Assembly: GCA_024244665.1 (NCBI GenBank)
Contig: JAAEOI010000133.1
Coordinates: 1-43,818 of the forward strand
DNA from: Bacteroidota bacterium
Lineage (GTDB): Bacteria; Bacteroidota; Bacteroidia; Bacteroidales; GCA-2748055
Length of the DNA: 43,818 bases
Direction of reading: 5' to 3'
Shown: one piece after another, positions 17,219 to 26,021 of the stretch
Position numbering within the stretch: the first letter of the stretch is position 1
Layout of the letters: each line of letters opens with the position of its first letter
Notes under the pieces: generated by a model
Seen by the model: only the letters and a program-made list of their open reading frames with translations
Database searches by the model: none
What the model was told of the DNA's origin: nothing
Translations under genes and position numbers: made by a program

Positions 17219-18786
17219 TGAAACAGTTTCAAATATCAATTCTGATTCTTTCTGCTTTAACCCTTACGGGATGTGGAAGTGGTGCAGAGAGTGAAATGTC
17301 CCCACCGAACATCTTATTCATCATGTCCGACGATCATACTGCCCAGGCCTGGGGGATTTATGGAGGGATACTGGAAGATCATGTGCATACCCCGCATATC
17401 AGGCAACTGGCCGAAGAAGGATGCGTGCTGGAGAACTGTCTGGTTTCAAATTCCATCTGCACACCCTCTCGTGCCACCATTCTCACCGGGCAGTACAGCC
17501 ATGTGAATGGGGTAAAGACCCTCGGGGCAGGTTTTACGCCCGGGCATATGCACATTGCCAGGCTGATGTCGGCCGGTGGATACCAGACTTCCATCATTGG
17601 GAAGTGGCATTTGCAGACCGAACCCACGGGTTTTGATTATTACTGTGTACTTCCGGGTCAGGGCAGGTACTGGAATCCCGTACTGAAAACCAGAGAGAAT
17701 TGGGGCCACTACCTGGAAGGCGGGATTGAGTATAAGGGATTCAGTACGGATGTTATTGCTGATATGTGCATTGACTGGATCGGGAAGCGCGATCCGTCCA
17801 AACCCTTTATGGCCATGTGTCACTTCAAGGCCACTCACGAACCCTTCGATTACCCGGATCGTTTCAGCAAGCTCTACGTTGATGAGGTGATTCCACATCC
17901 GGAGTCCTTCTGGGATCATGGAGCAGAAAGCACCGGAAGATCATTCAGGGGGCAATCCATCGATAATCTGAAGGAACGTTACCTGGATGCCAGTGAAAAT
18001 CCGGATCAAAAAAGGGATTTTCAGCACTATCCGGACCTGCCCTTCTCGGTGGAAGGAATGAGTCATAAGGAGGCAAGGATGTCTACTTATCAGAAATTTG
18101 TGAAGGATTTTATGCGTTGTGGTGCTGCCATTGATGATAATATTGGTAAGCTGATGGCCTACCTGGAAGAGGCGGGACTGGCAGAAAATACCGTCGTGAT
18201 CTACACGGCCGACCAGGGCTATTTCCTGGGGGAGCATGGCTGGTTTGATAAACGCCTGATCTACGAAGAGTCCATTCACATGCCTTTTGTGATTCGTTAT
18301 CCCGGTGAGATTACTGCGGGGACGCGCAATGCGGATATCATAGAGAATGTGGACTTCTCTGCCCTCTTTGCCGATTATGCCGGGCTGGAGTATCCGGCGA
18401 GCATGCAGGGGCGAAGTTTTCGTGATAACCTGAAAGGCAATACGCCATCCGACTGGAGAGAATATGGCTACTACCGCTACTGGCAGCATCAGCCCGATCG
18501 TCCGGGCCATTTCGGCATTCGCGGACAACGGTATAAGCTGGCCTTCTTTTACGGGAACGGCTTTAAGGATGAAAATGGTAAATCGGAATATGATGGTGGA
18601 TACTGGGATTTTTTTGATCTTCAGGAAGACCCCCATGAGGTGAATAATGCCTATAAGGATCCACAATACCAGGAGATAATTTCAGACTTAAAACTTGAGA
18701 TTCTCAGGCAGCGTGAGTTATTGGGAGATACCGATGTGGGTAACAGCGAAATACTCGAAATTATTGCCCGGCATTGGGATGATTAA
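17218..18786 (+). CDS. S1-family sulfatase, lipoprotein, GlcNAc-6-sulfatase-like
   Basis: Sulfatase anchored by a lipobox (LTGC, Cys19). The start is GTG at 17218, whose first base is the last base of the previous stop, indicating translational coupling with the modular GH99-like gene. The metal-binding strand is PNILFIMSDDH; the activation motif CTPSRATILTG has its formylglycine Cys at residue 81; GKWHLQ and YTADQGYFLGEHGWFDKR complete the active site. The ADQGYFLGEHGWFDKR style and DDH variant resemble the S1_11 branch, which includes N-acetylglucosamine-6-sulfatases, but the substrate is not determined. Length of 522 residues is complete. Confidence 0.92.
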   Translation: MKQFQISILILSALTLTGCGSGAESEMSPPNILFIMSDDHTAQAWGIYGGILEDHVHTPHIRQLAEEGCVLENCLVSNSICTPSRATILTGQYSHVNGVKTLGAGFTPGHMHIARLMSAGGYQTSIIGKWHLQTEPTGFDYYCVLPGQGRYWNPVLKTRENWGHYLEGGIEYKGFSTDVIADMCIDWIGKRDPSKPFMAMCHFKATHEPFDYPDRFSKLYVDEVIPHPESFWDHGAESTGRSFRGQSIDNLKERYLDASENPDQKRDFQHYPDLPFSVEGMSHKEARMSTYQKFVKDFMRCGAAIDDNIGKLMAYLEEAGLAENTVVIYTADQGYFLGEHGWFDKRLIYEESIHMPFVIRYPGEITAGTRNADIIENVDFSALFADYAGLEYPASMQGRSFRDNLKGNTPSDWREYGYYRYWQHQPDRPGHFGIRGQRYKLAFFYGNGFKDENGKSEYDGGYWDFFDLQEDPHEVNNAYKDPQYQEIISDLKLEILRQRELLGDTDVGNSEILEIIARHWDD

Positions 18787-18806
18787 ACAGGCTGAAAAAA
18801 TAGGAA

Positions 18807-18851
18807 TTAATGGATTATTAACCATCTCTTAATCTAAGCGTATTATCTTCT
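18807..18851 (+). promoter_or_regulatory. Phased TTAA promoter-like element, copy C
   Basis: TTAA at 18807, 18818 and 18829 is spaced by 11 bp, followed by TATCTT starting at 18844, 15 bp after the last box. The ten-gene run beginning with the aldo/keto reductase starts 31 nt after that box. Beyond the TTAA boxes, the intervening bases also resemble those at 8582 (GG, TT and CAT are shared). Confidence 0.55.
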
Positions 18852-18874
18852 ACTTATAATTAAATCAGATACCT

Positions 18875-19897
18875 ATGGATACAAGAAGGGAGTTTTTAAG
18901 GAAAGCAAGCGCTGCAGCAGCATTGACTTTTATGATGGATTGGGCTATGGCAAAGGCCGAATCGGACAGGCTGGGTGATATTTTGCCACAAAGGCAATTG
19001 ATTCGAAATGGGGAGAAGGTGACTGCATTTAGCCTGGGTGGTTATCACCTTGGTCTGACTGACGTTCCTTCAGAAGCCCAGCAGATGATTGAAAGGTCCC
19101 TGGAACTGGGTATCCGCTTTTTTGACAATGCACGGGGGTACAATAACGGAAGGTCGGAAGAGTATATGGGGCAATTCCTTACTCCCAAATACCGCGAGGA
19201 TATTTTCCTGATGACAAAGGCACCTGCAAAAACCGGTGACGGAGTGAGAAAAATGCTGGATGAGTCCTTGAAGGCCCTGAAAACAGATTATGTCGATCTG
19301 TGGCAGATTCATGCCCTGGGTAGTCCCAAGGATGTGGATGACAGAATCAACGCGGGCGTCCTGGATGCTTTCCTTGAAGCAAAGGAAAAGGGCAAAGCCA
19401 AATACATTGGTTTCACAGGACATCAGAACCCCGTCATGGTCACCCATTTTCTTGACTTCCTTGAAAAGAGGGGTCTGGAACTGGATACATGTCAGATGCC
19501 ATTGAATGTGTGTGACCCAAGCTTCGAGTCCTTCGAGAAGAACGCTCTTCCGGCTCTTCTTGAAAGGGAATACGGTGTAATTGCCATGAAAACCATGGCC
19601 GGTGGAAGTATGATGGGGGGACGAATCGACACTACTCCCCAGGATATTGCCACCAAGGATATTCCTGATGTAGTGGGACTGAGTGATCTGACCCTGGCCA
19701 ACCTTCACCAGTATGTCTATTCCCTGCCGGTATCATCCCTTTGCAGTGGTTGCAGATTCTTATATGAACTGGACGAAAATGTGGCCGTTCTGAATAATCT
19801 GAAAAAGCTTTCGGAGTCGGATAAGGAGAAGCTGGTAGCCATTGCCAAGCCCTATGCCGGGATGGTGGTTGAAAATTACAAAAGAGTATTCTCTTAA
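18875..19897 (+). CDS. Tat-exported aldo/keto reductase
   Basis: NADP(H)-type oxidoreductase of the aldo/keto reductase superfamily, interconverting sugar or other carbonyls and alcohols. The N-terminus RREFLRK followed by an Ala-rich stretch is a twin-arginine signal, so the folded enzyme is probably exported. The catalytic tetrad is visible: Asp84 and Tyr89 in FDNARGYNNG, Lys115 in MTKAPAK and His146 in QIHALG. A CSGC pair lies near residue 290. It heads the ten-gene cluster, and the next gene starts 10 nt after its stop. Export of an enzyme family that usually depends on cytosolic cofactor is unusual but seen for similar proteins in polysaccharide-degrading bacteria. The substrate cannot be named. 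Confidence 0.9.
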   Translation: MDTRREFLRKASAAAALTFMMDWAMAKAESDRLGDILPQRQLIRNGEKVTAFSLGGYHLGLTDVPSEAQQMIERSLELGIRFFDNARGYNNGRSEEYMGQFLTPKYREDIFLMTKAPAKTGDGVRKMLDESLKALKTDYVDLWQIHALGSPKDVDDRINAGVLDAFLEAKEKGKAKYIGFTGHQNPVMVTHFLDFLEKRGLELDTCQMPLNVCDPSFESFEKNALPALLEREYGVIAMKTMAGGSMMGGRIDTTPQDIATKDIPDVVGLSDLTLANLHQYVYSLPVSSLCSGCRFLYELDENVAVLNNLKKLSESDKEKLVAIAKPYAGMVVENYKRVFS

Positions 19898-19907
19898 TAA
19901 CAAATCG

Positions 19908-21272
19908 ATGGGAAACAGGAGGGATTTATTAAAAACCATGGCCTTGCTTCCCCTGGCGGCCTGTACCTCTGATCTGAATAAAATGGGTGGAGGAGAAGTT
20001 CAAAAAGCCTCCCCTGTACCGATAGGATGGAAGCCTCCCGGAGGTGAACTGAATCTTCAAAAAGTAAAGATCAAAAAGGTAAGGGCCATTACCACTGCTC
20101 CCTATGGAACAGGGCTGGTCATTGTAAAGGTCGAGACCGATCAACCCGGACTTTATGGTATAGGGTGTGCTACCTTTACTCAGAGAATCAGTCCGGTTGT
20201 GGCAGCCGTGAACGATTTCCTGGATCCGTTTTGCAGGGATAAGGATGCCACTCAAATTGAAGACATCTGGCAAACGGCCTATGTGAGCTCTTACTGGCGG
20301 AATGGTCCGGTGCTGAACAATGCACTCAGCGGACTCGACCAGGCCCTGTGGGATATCAAAGGAAAGCTGGCAGGGATGCCTGTTTACCAGTTGCTTGGGG
20401 GTAAGGCCCGTTTCGCTGTCGATTGTTACAGCCATGCTTCCGGTCCCACTCCGGGGAAGGTTATGGACCATGTGGAGAAACTGAGGGAGGAGGGATTCCG
20501 AAACATCCGGATTCAGCTGGGAGGGTATGGATCCACCCACCTGTCGAAGGAGCCTGATTATAAACGGTACGGGTTCGGGAAAGAGACGGATAACACCCTG
20601 AATGCACAGGCATACAAAAATGGAGTGATCGAAATATTCAAGCAGGCCAGGAAAAGATTTGGGGACGAGATCGAATTCCTGCATGACATGCATGAACGGC
20701 TCGAACCCATGGATGCCATCGACATGATCAAGAGGTTAGAGGAATACAGGCCCTATTTTATAGAAGATCCATTTTCGCCTGAAAATATGCGTTGGTTCCC
20801 CAAGTTGAGGGAACAATGTGCCGTACCTATTGCCATGGGCGAATTAATGAATAATCCCCATGAGTGGGTAGATCCCATAGCCAATCGCTGGTACGATTTT
20901 ATCCGCAGCCATATTTCCCAGATTGGTGGTATAACCCCGGCTATGAAGGTAGCCAGGCTGGGAGAGTGGTTCAATGTGAGAACAGCCTGGCACGGTCCGG
21001 GCGATACCTCTCCGGTAGGACATGCAGCCAACGCACACATCGATCTGGCCATATGGAATTTCGGTGTTCAGGAATGCCAGCATTTCAGAGAGGAGGCATT
21101 TGAAGTATTCCCGGGCACACCTACGGTTAAAGATGGCTACATGTTTGTCAATGAGGCCCCTGGCCTTGGGATTGATATTGACGAGGAGAAGGCCGCCAAG
21201 TATCCGCTTCGGGATTATAACTACAACTGGACCCAGGTCCGGAAGCCCGACGGGACTCCTGTGAGACCCTGA
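19908..21272 (+). CDS. Exported enolase-superfamily dehydratase, ManD-like
   Basis: Member of the mandelate racemase/enolase superfamily, most like the D-mannonate dehydratase (ManD/RspA) branch, which dehydrates sugar acids. The start at 19908 is chosen because it yields MGNRRDLLKTMALLPLAAC, a twin-arginine signal ending in a lipobox with Cys19; an upstream in-frame ATG at 19842 lies inside the reductase gene. Metal ligands appear as Asp260 in LHDMHERL, Glu286 in IEDPF and Glu312 in MGELMNN, and the general base His362 in AWHGPGDTSPVGHAA. This pattern matches ManD enzymes. An exported lipoprotein form would act on sugar acids outside the cytoplasm, possibly together with the reductase before it. 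Actual activity could be on another aldonic acid. Confidence 0.88.
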   Translation: MGNRRDLLKTMALLPLAACTSDLNKMGGGEVQKASPVPIGWKPPGGELNLQKVKIKKVRAITTAPYGTGLVIVKVETDQPGLYGIGCATFTQRISPVVAAVNDFLDPFCRDKDATQIEDIWQTAYVSSYWRNGPVLNNALSGLDQALWDIKGKLAGMPVYQLLGGKARFAVDCYSHASGPTPGKVMDHVEKLREEGFRNIRIQLGGYGSTHLSKEPDYKRYGFGKETDNTLNAQAYKNGVIEIFKQARKRFGDEIEFLHDMHERLEPMDAIDMIKRLEEYRPYFIEDPFSPENMRWFPKLREQCAVPIAMGELMNNPHEWVDPIANRWYDFIRSHISQIGGITPAMKVARLGEWFNVRTAWHGPGDTSPVGHAANAHIDLAIWNFGVQECQHFREEAFEVFPGTPTVKDGYMFVNEAPGLGIDIDEEKAAKYPLRDYNYNWTQVRKPDGTPVRP

Positions 21273-21336
21273 TCTTTCAGTCACCTGAAGGGCATGGCTG
21301 TTCAGTTGTACACATTCAAATAAATTATCCTGAAAA

Positions 21337-22755
21337 ATGAGTCAATTATGTAAGTTAAGCCAGTATAAACTCCAATTTCTGCTCATTTTATCCATGATAT
21401 GCTTCAACGCCTGTTCACCCTCCGCGGGAGAAAGGGGCGTAAAGCAAAAACCCAATGTGCTGATCATTCTTACAGATGATCTGGGTTATGGGGATATCTC
21501 CTGTTATGGTCAGCCAGGCTATGAAACACCAAACATTGATTACCTGGCCTCAAACGGTGTAAGCTGTACCGACTTTTATGTTCCCACCCCGTATTGCGCC
21601 CCTTCAAGAGAGACTTTGCTTACAGGCAGATTTCCCCTTCGGCATGGTTTGATCCGAAACCCGACACCCGATGCAGGAATAAACGATGTGGGTATCTTAC
21701 CCGGAGAGATCACCCTTGGGGAGGCTTTCCAGGAGGCCGGGTACAAAACAAAATGCATCGGGAAATGGCACATGGGACACACCGAGGAGTTTTTCCCCGT
21801 GAAGCATGGTTTCGATGAGTACTTCGGAATTCTCTATTCCAACGATATGCGTCCCGTGCAGCTGGTGGAGAATATGGATACCCTTGAATATCCGGTTGAC
21901 CAGAACTTTCTGACGAAAAGATATACGGACCAGGCCATCGATTTTATCAGGCGAAACAAAAACGAATCGTTTTTCCTGCACCTGTGTCATGCCATGCCCC
22001 ATAAGCCACTGGCAGTACGGGATGAGTTCTATACCCCTGATACTCCGGATGACCTTTATGCGGATGTGATCCGTGAGCTGGACTGGTCCACCGGCGAGAT
22101 TTTTAACACTCTGAAGGAGCTGGATATACTGGATCAAACCATCGTCATTTTCATGTCCGACAACGGTCCCTGGTACGGTGGGAGTACGGGGGGACTGAAA
22201 GGAATGAAAGCCACCACCTGGGAAGGGGGGATTCGGGTGCCATTCATTGTTCATTACAAAGAGGTATTCCCGGCAGGTTCTGAGACAGACATTCCATGCT
22301 GGTCACCGGATATATTTCCGACCCTGTTGGCATTAACCGGGGTAGAACTATCAGAGGAGAACATAATCGACGGAGAGGATATCACAGAAATACTTAAAGG
22401 AAATCAAAAGGACCATGCGCCCGTATTTAGTCTGCACAACGAACACATCATGTCTGTAAGGAAGGGGGACTGGAAATTGTTTGTTAAAAAACCGAGAGGG
22501 TATAGAGAGTTTGATCTGAGTACCTGGAAAGACCGGCGTGCCCCGGATGGAACCACCATCCTTGCCCGAATGGAAGGACAGGCCACACCAGCATTATATC
22601 CTGGACTTATCCCCGAAAATCCTGAAAATGACATTCAACTTTTCAACCTGAAAACAGATCCCACCGAGTCTGAGGATCTGTCCGTTGCAAATCCTGAAAT
22701 TGTCAGTAAATTGTTGAAGGAAATCGAATCATTTAAGAACTCAATAAATAACTAA
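21337..22755 (+). CDS. S1-family sulfatase, lipoprotein, arylsulfatase A/GALNS-like
   Basis: Sulfatase with a lipobox (CFNAC, Cys26). The first metal strand is PNVLIILTDDLGYGD; the activation motif CAPSRETLLTG has its Cys at residue 87; GKWHMG and FMSDNGPW follow; a GLKGMKATTWEGGIRVPFIV block is typical of arylsulfatase A and GALNS relatives. Length of 472 residues is complete. The next gene, the GH99-like enzyme, starts 20 nt after its stop. The sulfated sugar position it attacks cannot be told from the sequence. Confidence 0.93.
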   Translation: MSQLCKLSQYKLQFLLILSMICFNACSPSAGERGVKQKPNVLIILTDDLGYGDISCYGQPGYETPNIDYLASNGVSCTDFYVPTPYCAPSRETLLTGRFPLRHGLIRNPTPDAGINDVGILPGEITLGEAFQEAGYKTKCIGKWHMGHTEEFFPVKHGFDEYFGILYSNDMRPVQLVENMDTLEYPVDQNFLTKRYTDQAIDFIRRNKNESFFLHLCHAMPHKPLAVRDEFYTPDTPDDLYADVIRELDWSTGEIFNTLKELDILDQTIVIFMSDNGPWYGGSTGGLKGMKATTWEGGIRVPFIVHYKEVFPAGSETDIPCWSPDIFPTLLALTGVELSEENIIDGEDITEILKGNQKDHAPVFSLHNEHIMSVRKGDWKLFVKKPRGYREFDLSTWKDRRAPDGTTILARMEGQATPALYPGLIPENPENDIQLFNLKTDPTESEDLSVANPEIVSKLLKEIESFKNSINN

Positions 22756-22775
22756 TTTATAACAGTATTCCCATC

Positions 22776-24056
22776 ATGAAAAAAATAATTTCATTGTTAT
22801 TACTGACCTGTACCCTGACCGGGTTTTCACAGCAGGCGAAGAATAAGGAACCTATGTATCCCTCGTATAAGGGACTTGTTATGGCCGGTTACCAGGGCTG
22901 GTTCCGGGCAGACGGCGACGCGGCTGACAGGGGCTGGGGACATTTTGGCCGGGGCGGAAAATTTGATGCTGATAACAACACCATCGACGTCTGGCCCGAT
23001 GTAAGCGAGTACGAAAAGACCTACGAGACAAAATTCAAACATGCCAATGGTACGAAAGCCAGGGTCTTCAGTTCGCTGGATGAGAGCACCACAGATCTGC
23101 ACTTCAAATGGATGAAAGAGTATGGCCTTGACGGAGTATTTATGCAGCGTTTCTATGGGGTCACCAGGGGTGGTGAGCATCGCAAGCACTCCGACCAGAT
23201 TCTGAATAACGCTTTTAAGGCTTCCCAGAAATATGACAGGGCCATTGCTGTTATGTATGATCTTTCGGGACTGAAGCCCGGGAAAGACGATTGCTCCAGC
23301 GTGATCGAGGACTGGAAGCATCTGGTGGATGACCTGAAGGTGAAGGATTATGGAGATAAGCAAACCTATCTGCACCATCGGGGCAAACCGCTGGTTACCA
23401 TCTGGGGTGTTGGTTTTCCCGATCGTTCATACAACATCAGGGATATTGGTTTAAACCGCCTGATCGATTTTCTGAAGAATGACCCGGTTTACGGAGGATG
23501 CTCAGTCATGCTGGGAGTTCCTACCTATTTCCGTGAGCTGAACAAAGACTGTCTGCCTGATCCCTACCTGCACGAGCTGATCGAGTCGGCCGATATTGTG
23601 CTGCCATGGATGGTTCAGCGATTCACTCCGCTGGTGCACTTTCCCATGGACCACATTCGGGATCATGTGATGGCCGACATAAAATGGACACAGGAGCGGG
23701 GTGTGGACTATGTTCCCATTGCTTACCCGGGCTTTAGCTGGAAAAACATGAGAAAGAAGGACCCATCCATTTTGTATGATGCCATTCCCCGAATGGGGGG
23801 CAGGTTCCTGTGGGACCAGATGGTGACCATGATCAATGCCGGGGCTGAAATGATCTACGTGGCCATGTATGATGAGATAGACGAGGGGACAGCTATTTTT
23901 AAGGTTTCTGACAACCCGCCCAACAGTGATGAGGCGCATTTTCTTGATAATGACGGGATGCCTTCGGATCAGTACCTCTGGGTAACAGGAATGGGAGCTA
24001 AGATGCTAAGAAAAGAGATCCCGGTCATTAAGGAGATGCCGGAGCGTTCAAAATAG
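22776..24056 (+). CDS. Secreted GH99-like glycosidase, single domain
   Basis: Shorter paralogue of the catalytic core in the modular gene at 13976. A signal peptide (MKKIISLLLLTCTLTGFSQQ) is followed directly by the core: AGYQGWF, GWGHFGRGG, LDGVFMQRF, YDRAIAVMYD, YPGFSWKNM and YDEIDEGTAIF. The last holds Glu367 and Glu370, the expected ExxE catalytic pair, here with the GT that follows it in GH99 (where the motif reads EWHEGT). There is no CBM or T9SS tail, so it is probably periplasmic, unlike its paralogue. This suggests a two-step scheme, with surface cutting by the large enzyme and periplasmic cutting by this one. Such proteins are sometimes annotated as xylosidase/arabinosidase; specificity is open. 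Confidence 0.85.
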   Translation: MKKIISLLLLTCTLTGFSQQAKNKEPMYPSYKGLVMAGYQGWFRADGDAADRGWGHFGRGGKFDADNNTIDVWPDVSEYEKTYETKFKHANGTKARVFSSLDESTTDLHFKWMKEYGLDGVFMQRFYGVTRGGEHRKHSDQILNNAFKASQKYDRAIAVMYDLSGLKPGKDDCSSVIEDWKHLVDDLKVKDYGDKQTYLHHRGKPLVTIWGVGFPDRSYNIRDIGLNRLIDFLKNDPVYGGCSVMLGVPTYFRELNKDCLPDPYLHELIESADIVLPWMVQRFTPLVHFPMDHIRDHVMADIKWTQERGVDYVPIAYPGFSWKNMRKKDPSILYDAIPRMGGRFLWDQMVTMINAGAEMIYVAMYDEIDEGTAIFKVSDNPPNSDEAHFLDNDGMPSDQYLWVTGMGAKMLRKEIPVIKEMPERSK

Positions 24057-24085
24057 GATTCCTTAACCTGGAAACTTATCGTGCC

Positions 24086-26008
24086 ATGAAAAAGCTAATC
24101 ATACTGCTGGTATGGGTGGTGGCCGGCTTCAATGTGTCGGCCGTCGAATACCATGTGTCCAAAAACGGGGATGATCACAATCAAGGAAGCAGGGAGCTAC
24201 CATTCCTGACGATCCAGGCTGCGGCAAATGTTGCAATAGCCGGGGATGTGGTCACCGTTCACGAAGGAGTTTACCGGGAACGGGTCGATCCCATCCACAG
24301 CGGGTTGAATGATATTTGCCGGATCACCTACCGGGCCGCCGAAGAAGAAAAGGTGGTCATCAAGGGTTCCGAAATCGTTTCCGGTTGGGAGAAGGACGGT
24401 AAATCGGTGTGGAAAGCAGTGGTGCCCAACAGCCTGTTCGGGGAGTACAATCCCTTTGATGACCTGGTGGAAGGTGACTGGTTTAACCCGGAGGGGATCC
24501 GGCACCATACCGGGGAGGTGTTTATCAACGGGAAAGCCCTGTTTGAACAGAATTCACAGGAAGGAGTCCGGCATCCTAAAGCCCATAAAAAGGCGGTTGA
24601 TTCTTCAGCCTCGCTATATACATGGTACAGTGAGGTGGGTGAGGAGAATACCACACTTTGGGCCAATTTTCAGGATATGGATCCCAACCGGGAACTGGTG
24701 GAGATCAACATGAGAGAGGCCTGCTTCTATCCGGGTAAGACCGGGATTAATTACATTACTGTAAGCGGATTTGAAATGTCCCAGGCAGCCACCCAGTGGG
24801 CCGCTCCGACGGCCGAACAGATCGGTCTCATCGGAACCCACTGGAGCAGGGGTTGGATCATTGAGCATAACCTGGTGAGCAATTCAAAGAGCGTGGGGAT
24901 CACTCTTGGAAAGGACAGGGCGACAGGTCAGAATGTTTGGATGCACAATAAGCTGAAGGATGGTGCCACCCACTATAACGAGGTGATATTCCGGGCCCTT
25001 GAAACCGGATGGTCCAGGGAGAAGATAGGCTCACACACTGTAAGGCACAACATTATTTCCGATTGTGGGCAGGCCGGGATCGTAGGGAGCCTTGGAGCCG
25101 CCTTCAGCACGATTCACGACAACCATATTTATGATATCTACACCAAGCGGACCTACTCCGGAGCAGAGATGGGCGGGATCAAGATCCATGCATCCATTGA
25201 TATGCTAATCGAGCACAACAGGATCCACGATGCCTTTATCGGGATCTGGCTCGACTGGATGGCCCAGGGAACCCGTGTCACCAGGAACCTGCTGTATGAT
25301 AACTCGCACCACGACTTCTTCTCCGAGGTAAACCATGGTCCATACCTGGTTGACAACAACCTGTTCCTTACAGAGACCGGTCTATCCATCCAGGATGCGT
25401 CGGAAGGGGGAGCCTTTGTCCACAACCTGTTTGCAGGCAGGACCAAAAACTTCAACGTGCCCAACCGGGTGACTCCCTATCACCATTCGCACTCCACGAA
25501 GGTGGTGTGTTTACGAAATATCCGGGGTGGAGACAACCGGTTTTTCAATAACATATTCGTACGCACCGGGGACTTCCCTGAAGAGGCTTTCACTGACCAG
25601 GCCGGGCAGCAAATTGCCATTGGGTATGGACTGAACGGATACGACAATGCCGAATATGAAAGTTTTTCCGACGGGAATGTCTTTTATAACGGGGCAAAGC
25701 CGTATAAGAACGAATCGAACTCCATCCAGGTTCCCGGTTTCAAACCCGGCATGGAGATCGTGGAGACGGATGCAGGCTTGCTGCTGAAAATCAAATTTGA
25801 CAAAGCGGTAACGGATATCAGCACCAGCCTGGTGACTACCCTGAGACTGGGATCTACCATCGTTTCCGAAGCGGTGTTTGAGAGCCGGGATGGTTTGCCA
25901 TATCGAATTAACACCGACTATTTTGGAAACAGCAGAGATGAGGATCAACCGGGGATAGGTCCCTTCGATTCCATAAAGGAGGGCCGGTTGGAATTAGAAA
26001 TCTTTTAA
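24086..26008 (+). CDS. GH120-like beta-xylosidase
   Basis: Right-handed beta-helix glycosidase matching GH120, the family of the bacterial beta-xylosidase XylC. After a signal peptide (ending NVSA) the family start EYHVSKNG, VHEGVYRERV and AAEEEKVVIKGSE is evident, then CFYPGKTGINYITVSGFEM, APTAEQIGLIG, WSRGWIIE, GQAGIVGSLG and TPYHHSHST. The catalytic nucleophile corresponds to Asp390 in GIWLDW and the acid/base to Glu414 in FFSEVNHGPYLVD; both are present. Length of 640 residues fits the family. It lies 13 nt before a sulfatase and 29 nt after the GH99-like gene. It implies xylose or a similar pentose in the target glycan; activity on another sugar is possible because few GH120 members are characterised. 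Confidence 0.88.
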   Translation: MKKLIILLVWVVAGFNVSAVEYHVSKNGDDHNQGSRELPFLTIQAAANVAIAGDVVTVHEGVYRERVDPIHSGLNDICRITYRAAEEEKVVIKGSEIVSGWEKDGKSVWKAVVPNSLFGEYNPFDDLVEGDWFNPEGIRHHTGEVFINGKALFEQNSQEGVRHPKAHKKAVDSSASLYTWYSEVGEENTTLWANFQDMDPNRELVEINMREACFYPGKTGINYITVSGFEMSQAATQWAAPTAEQIGLIGTHWSRGWIIEHNLVSNSKSVGITLGKDRATGQNVWMHNKLKDGATHYNEVIFRALETGWSREKIGSHTVRHNIISDCGQAGIVGSLGAAFSTIHDNHIYDIYTKRTYSGAEMGGIKIHASIDMLIEHNRIHDAFIGIWLDWMAQGTRVTRNLLYDNSHHDFFSEVNHGPYLVDNNLFLTETGLSIQDASEGGAFVHNLFAGRTKNFNVPNRVTPYHHSHSTKVVCLRNIRGGDNRFFNNIFVRTGDFPEEAFTDQAGQQIAIGYGLNGYDNAEYESFSDGNVFYNGAKPYKNESNSIQVPGFKPGMEIVETDAGLLLKIKFDKAVTDISTSLVTTLRLGSTIVSEAVFESRDGLPYRINTDYFGNSRDEDQPGIGPFDSIKEGRLELEIF

Positions 26009-26021
26009 ATATAATCTGGTA

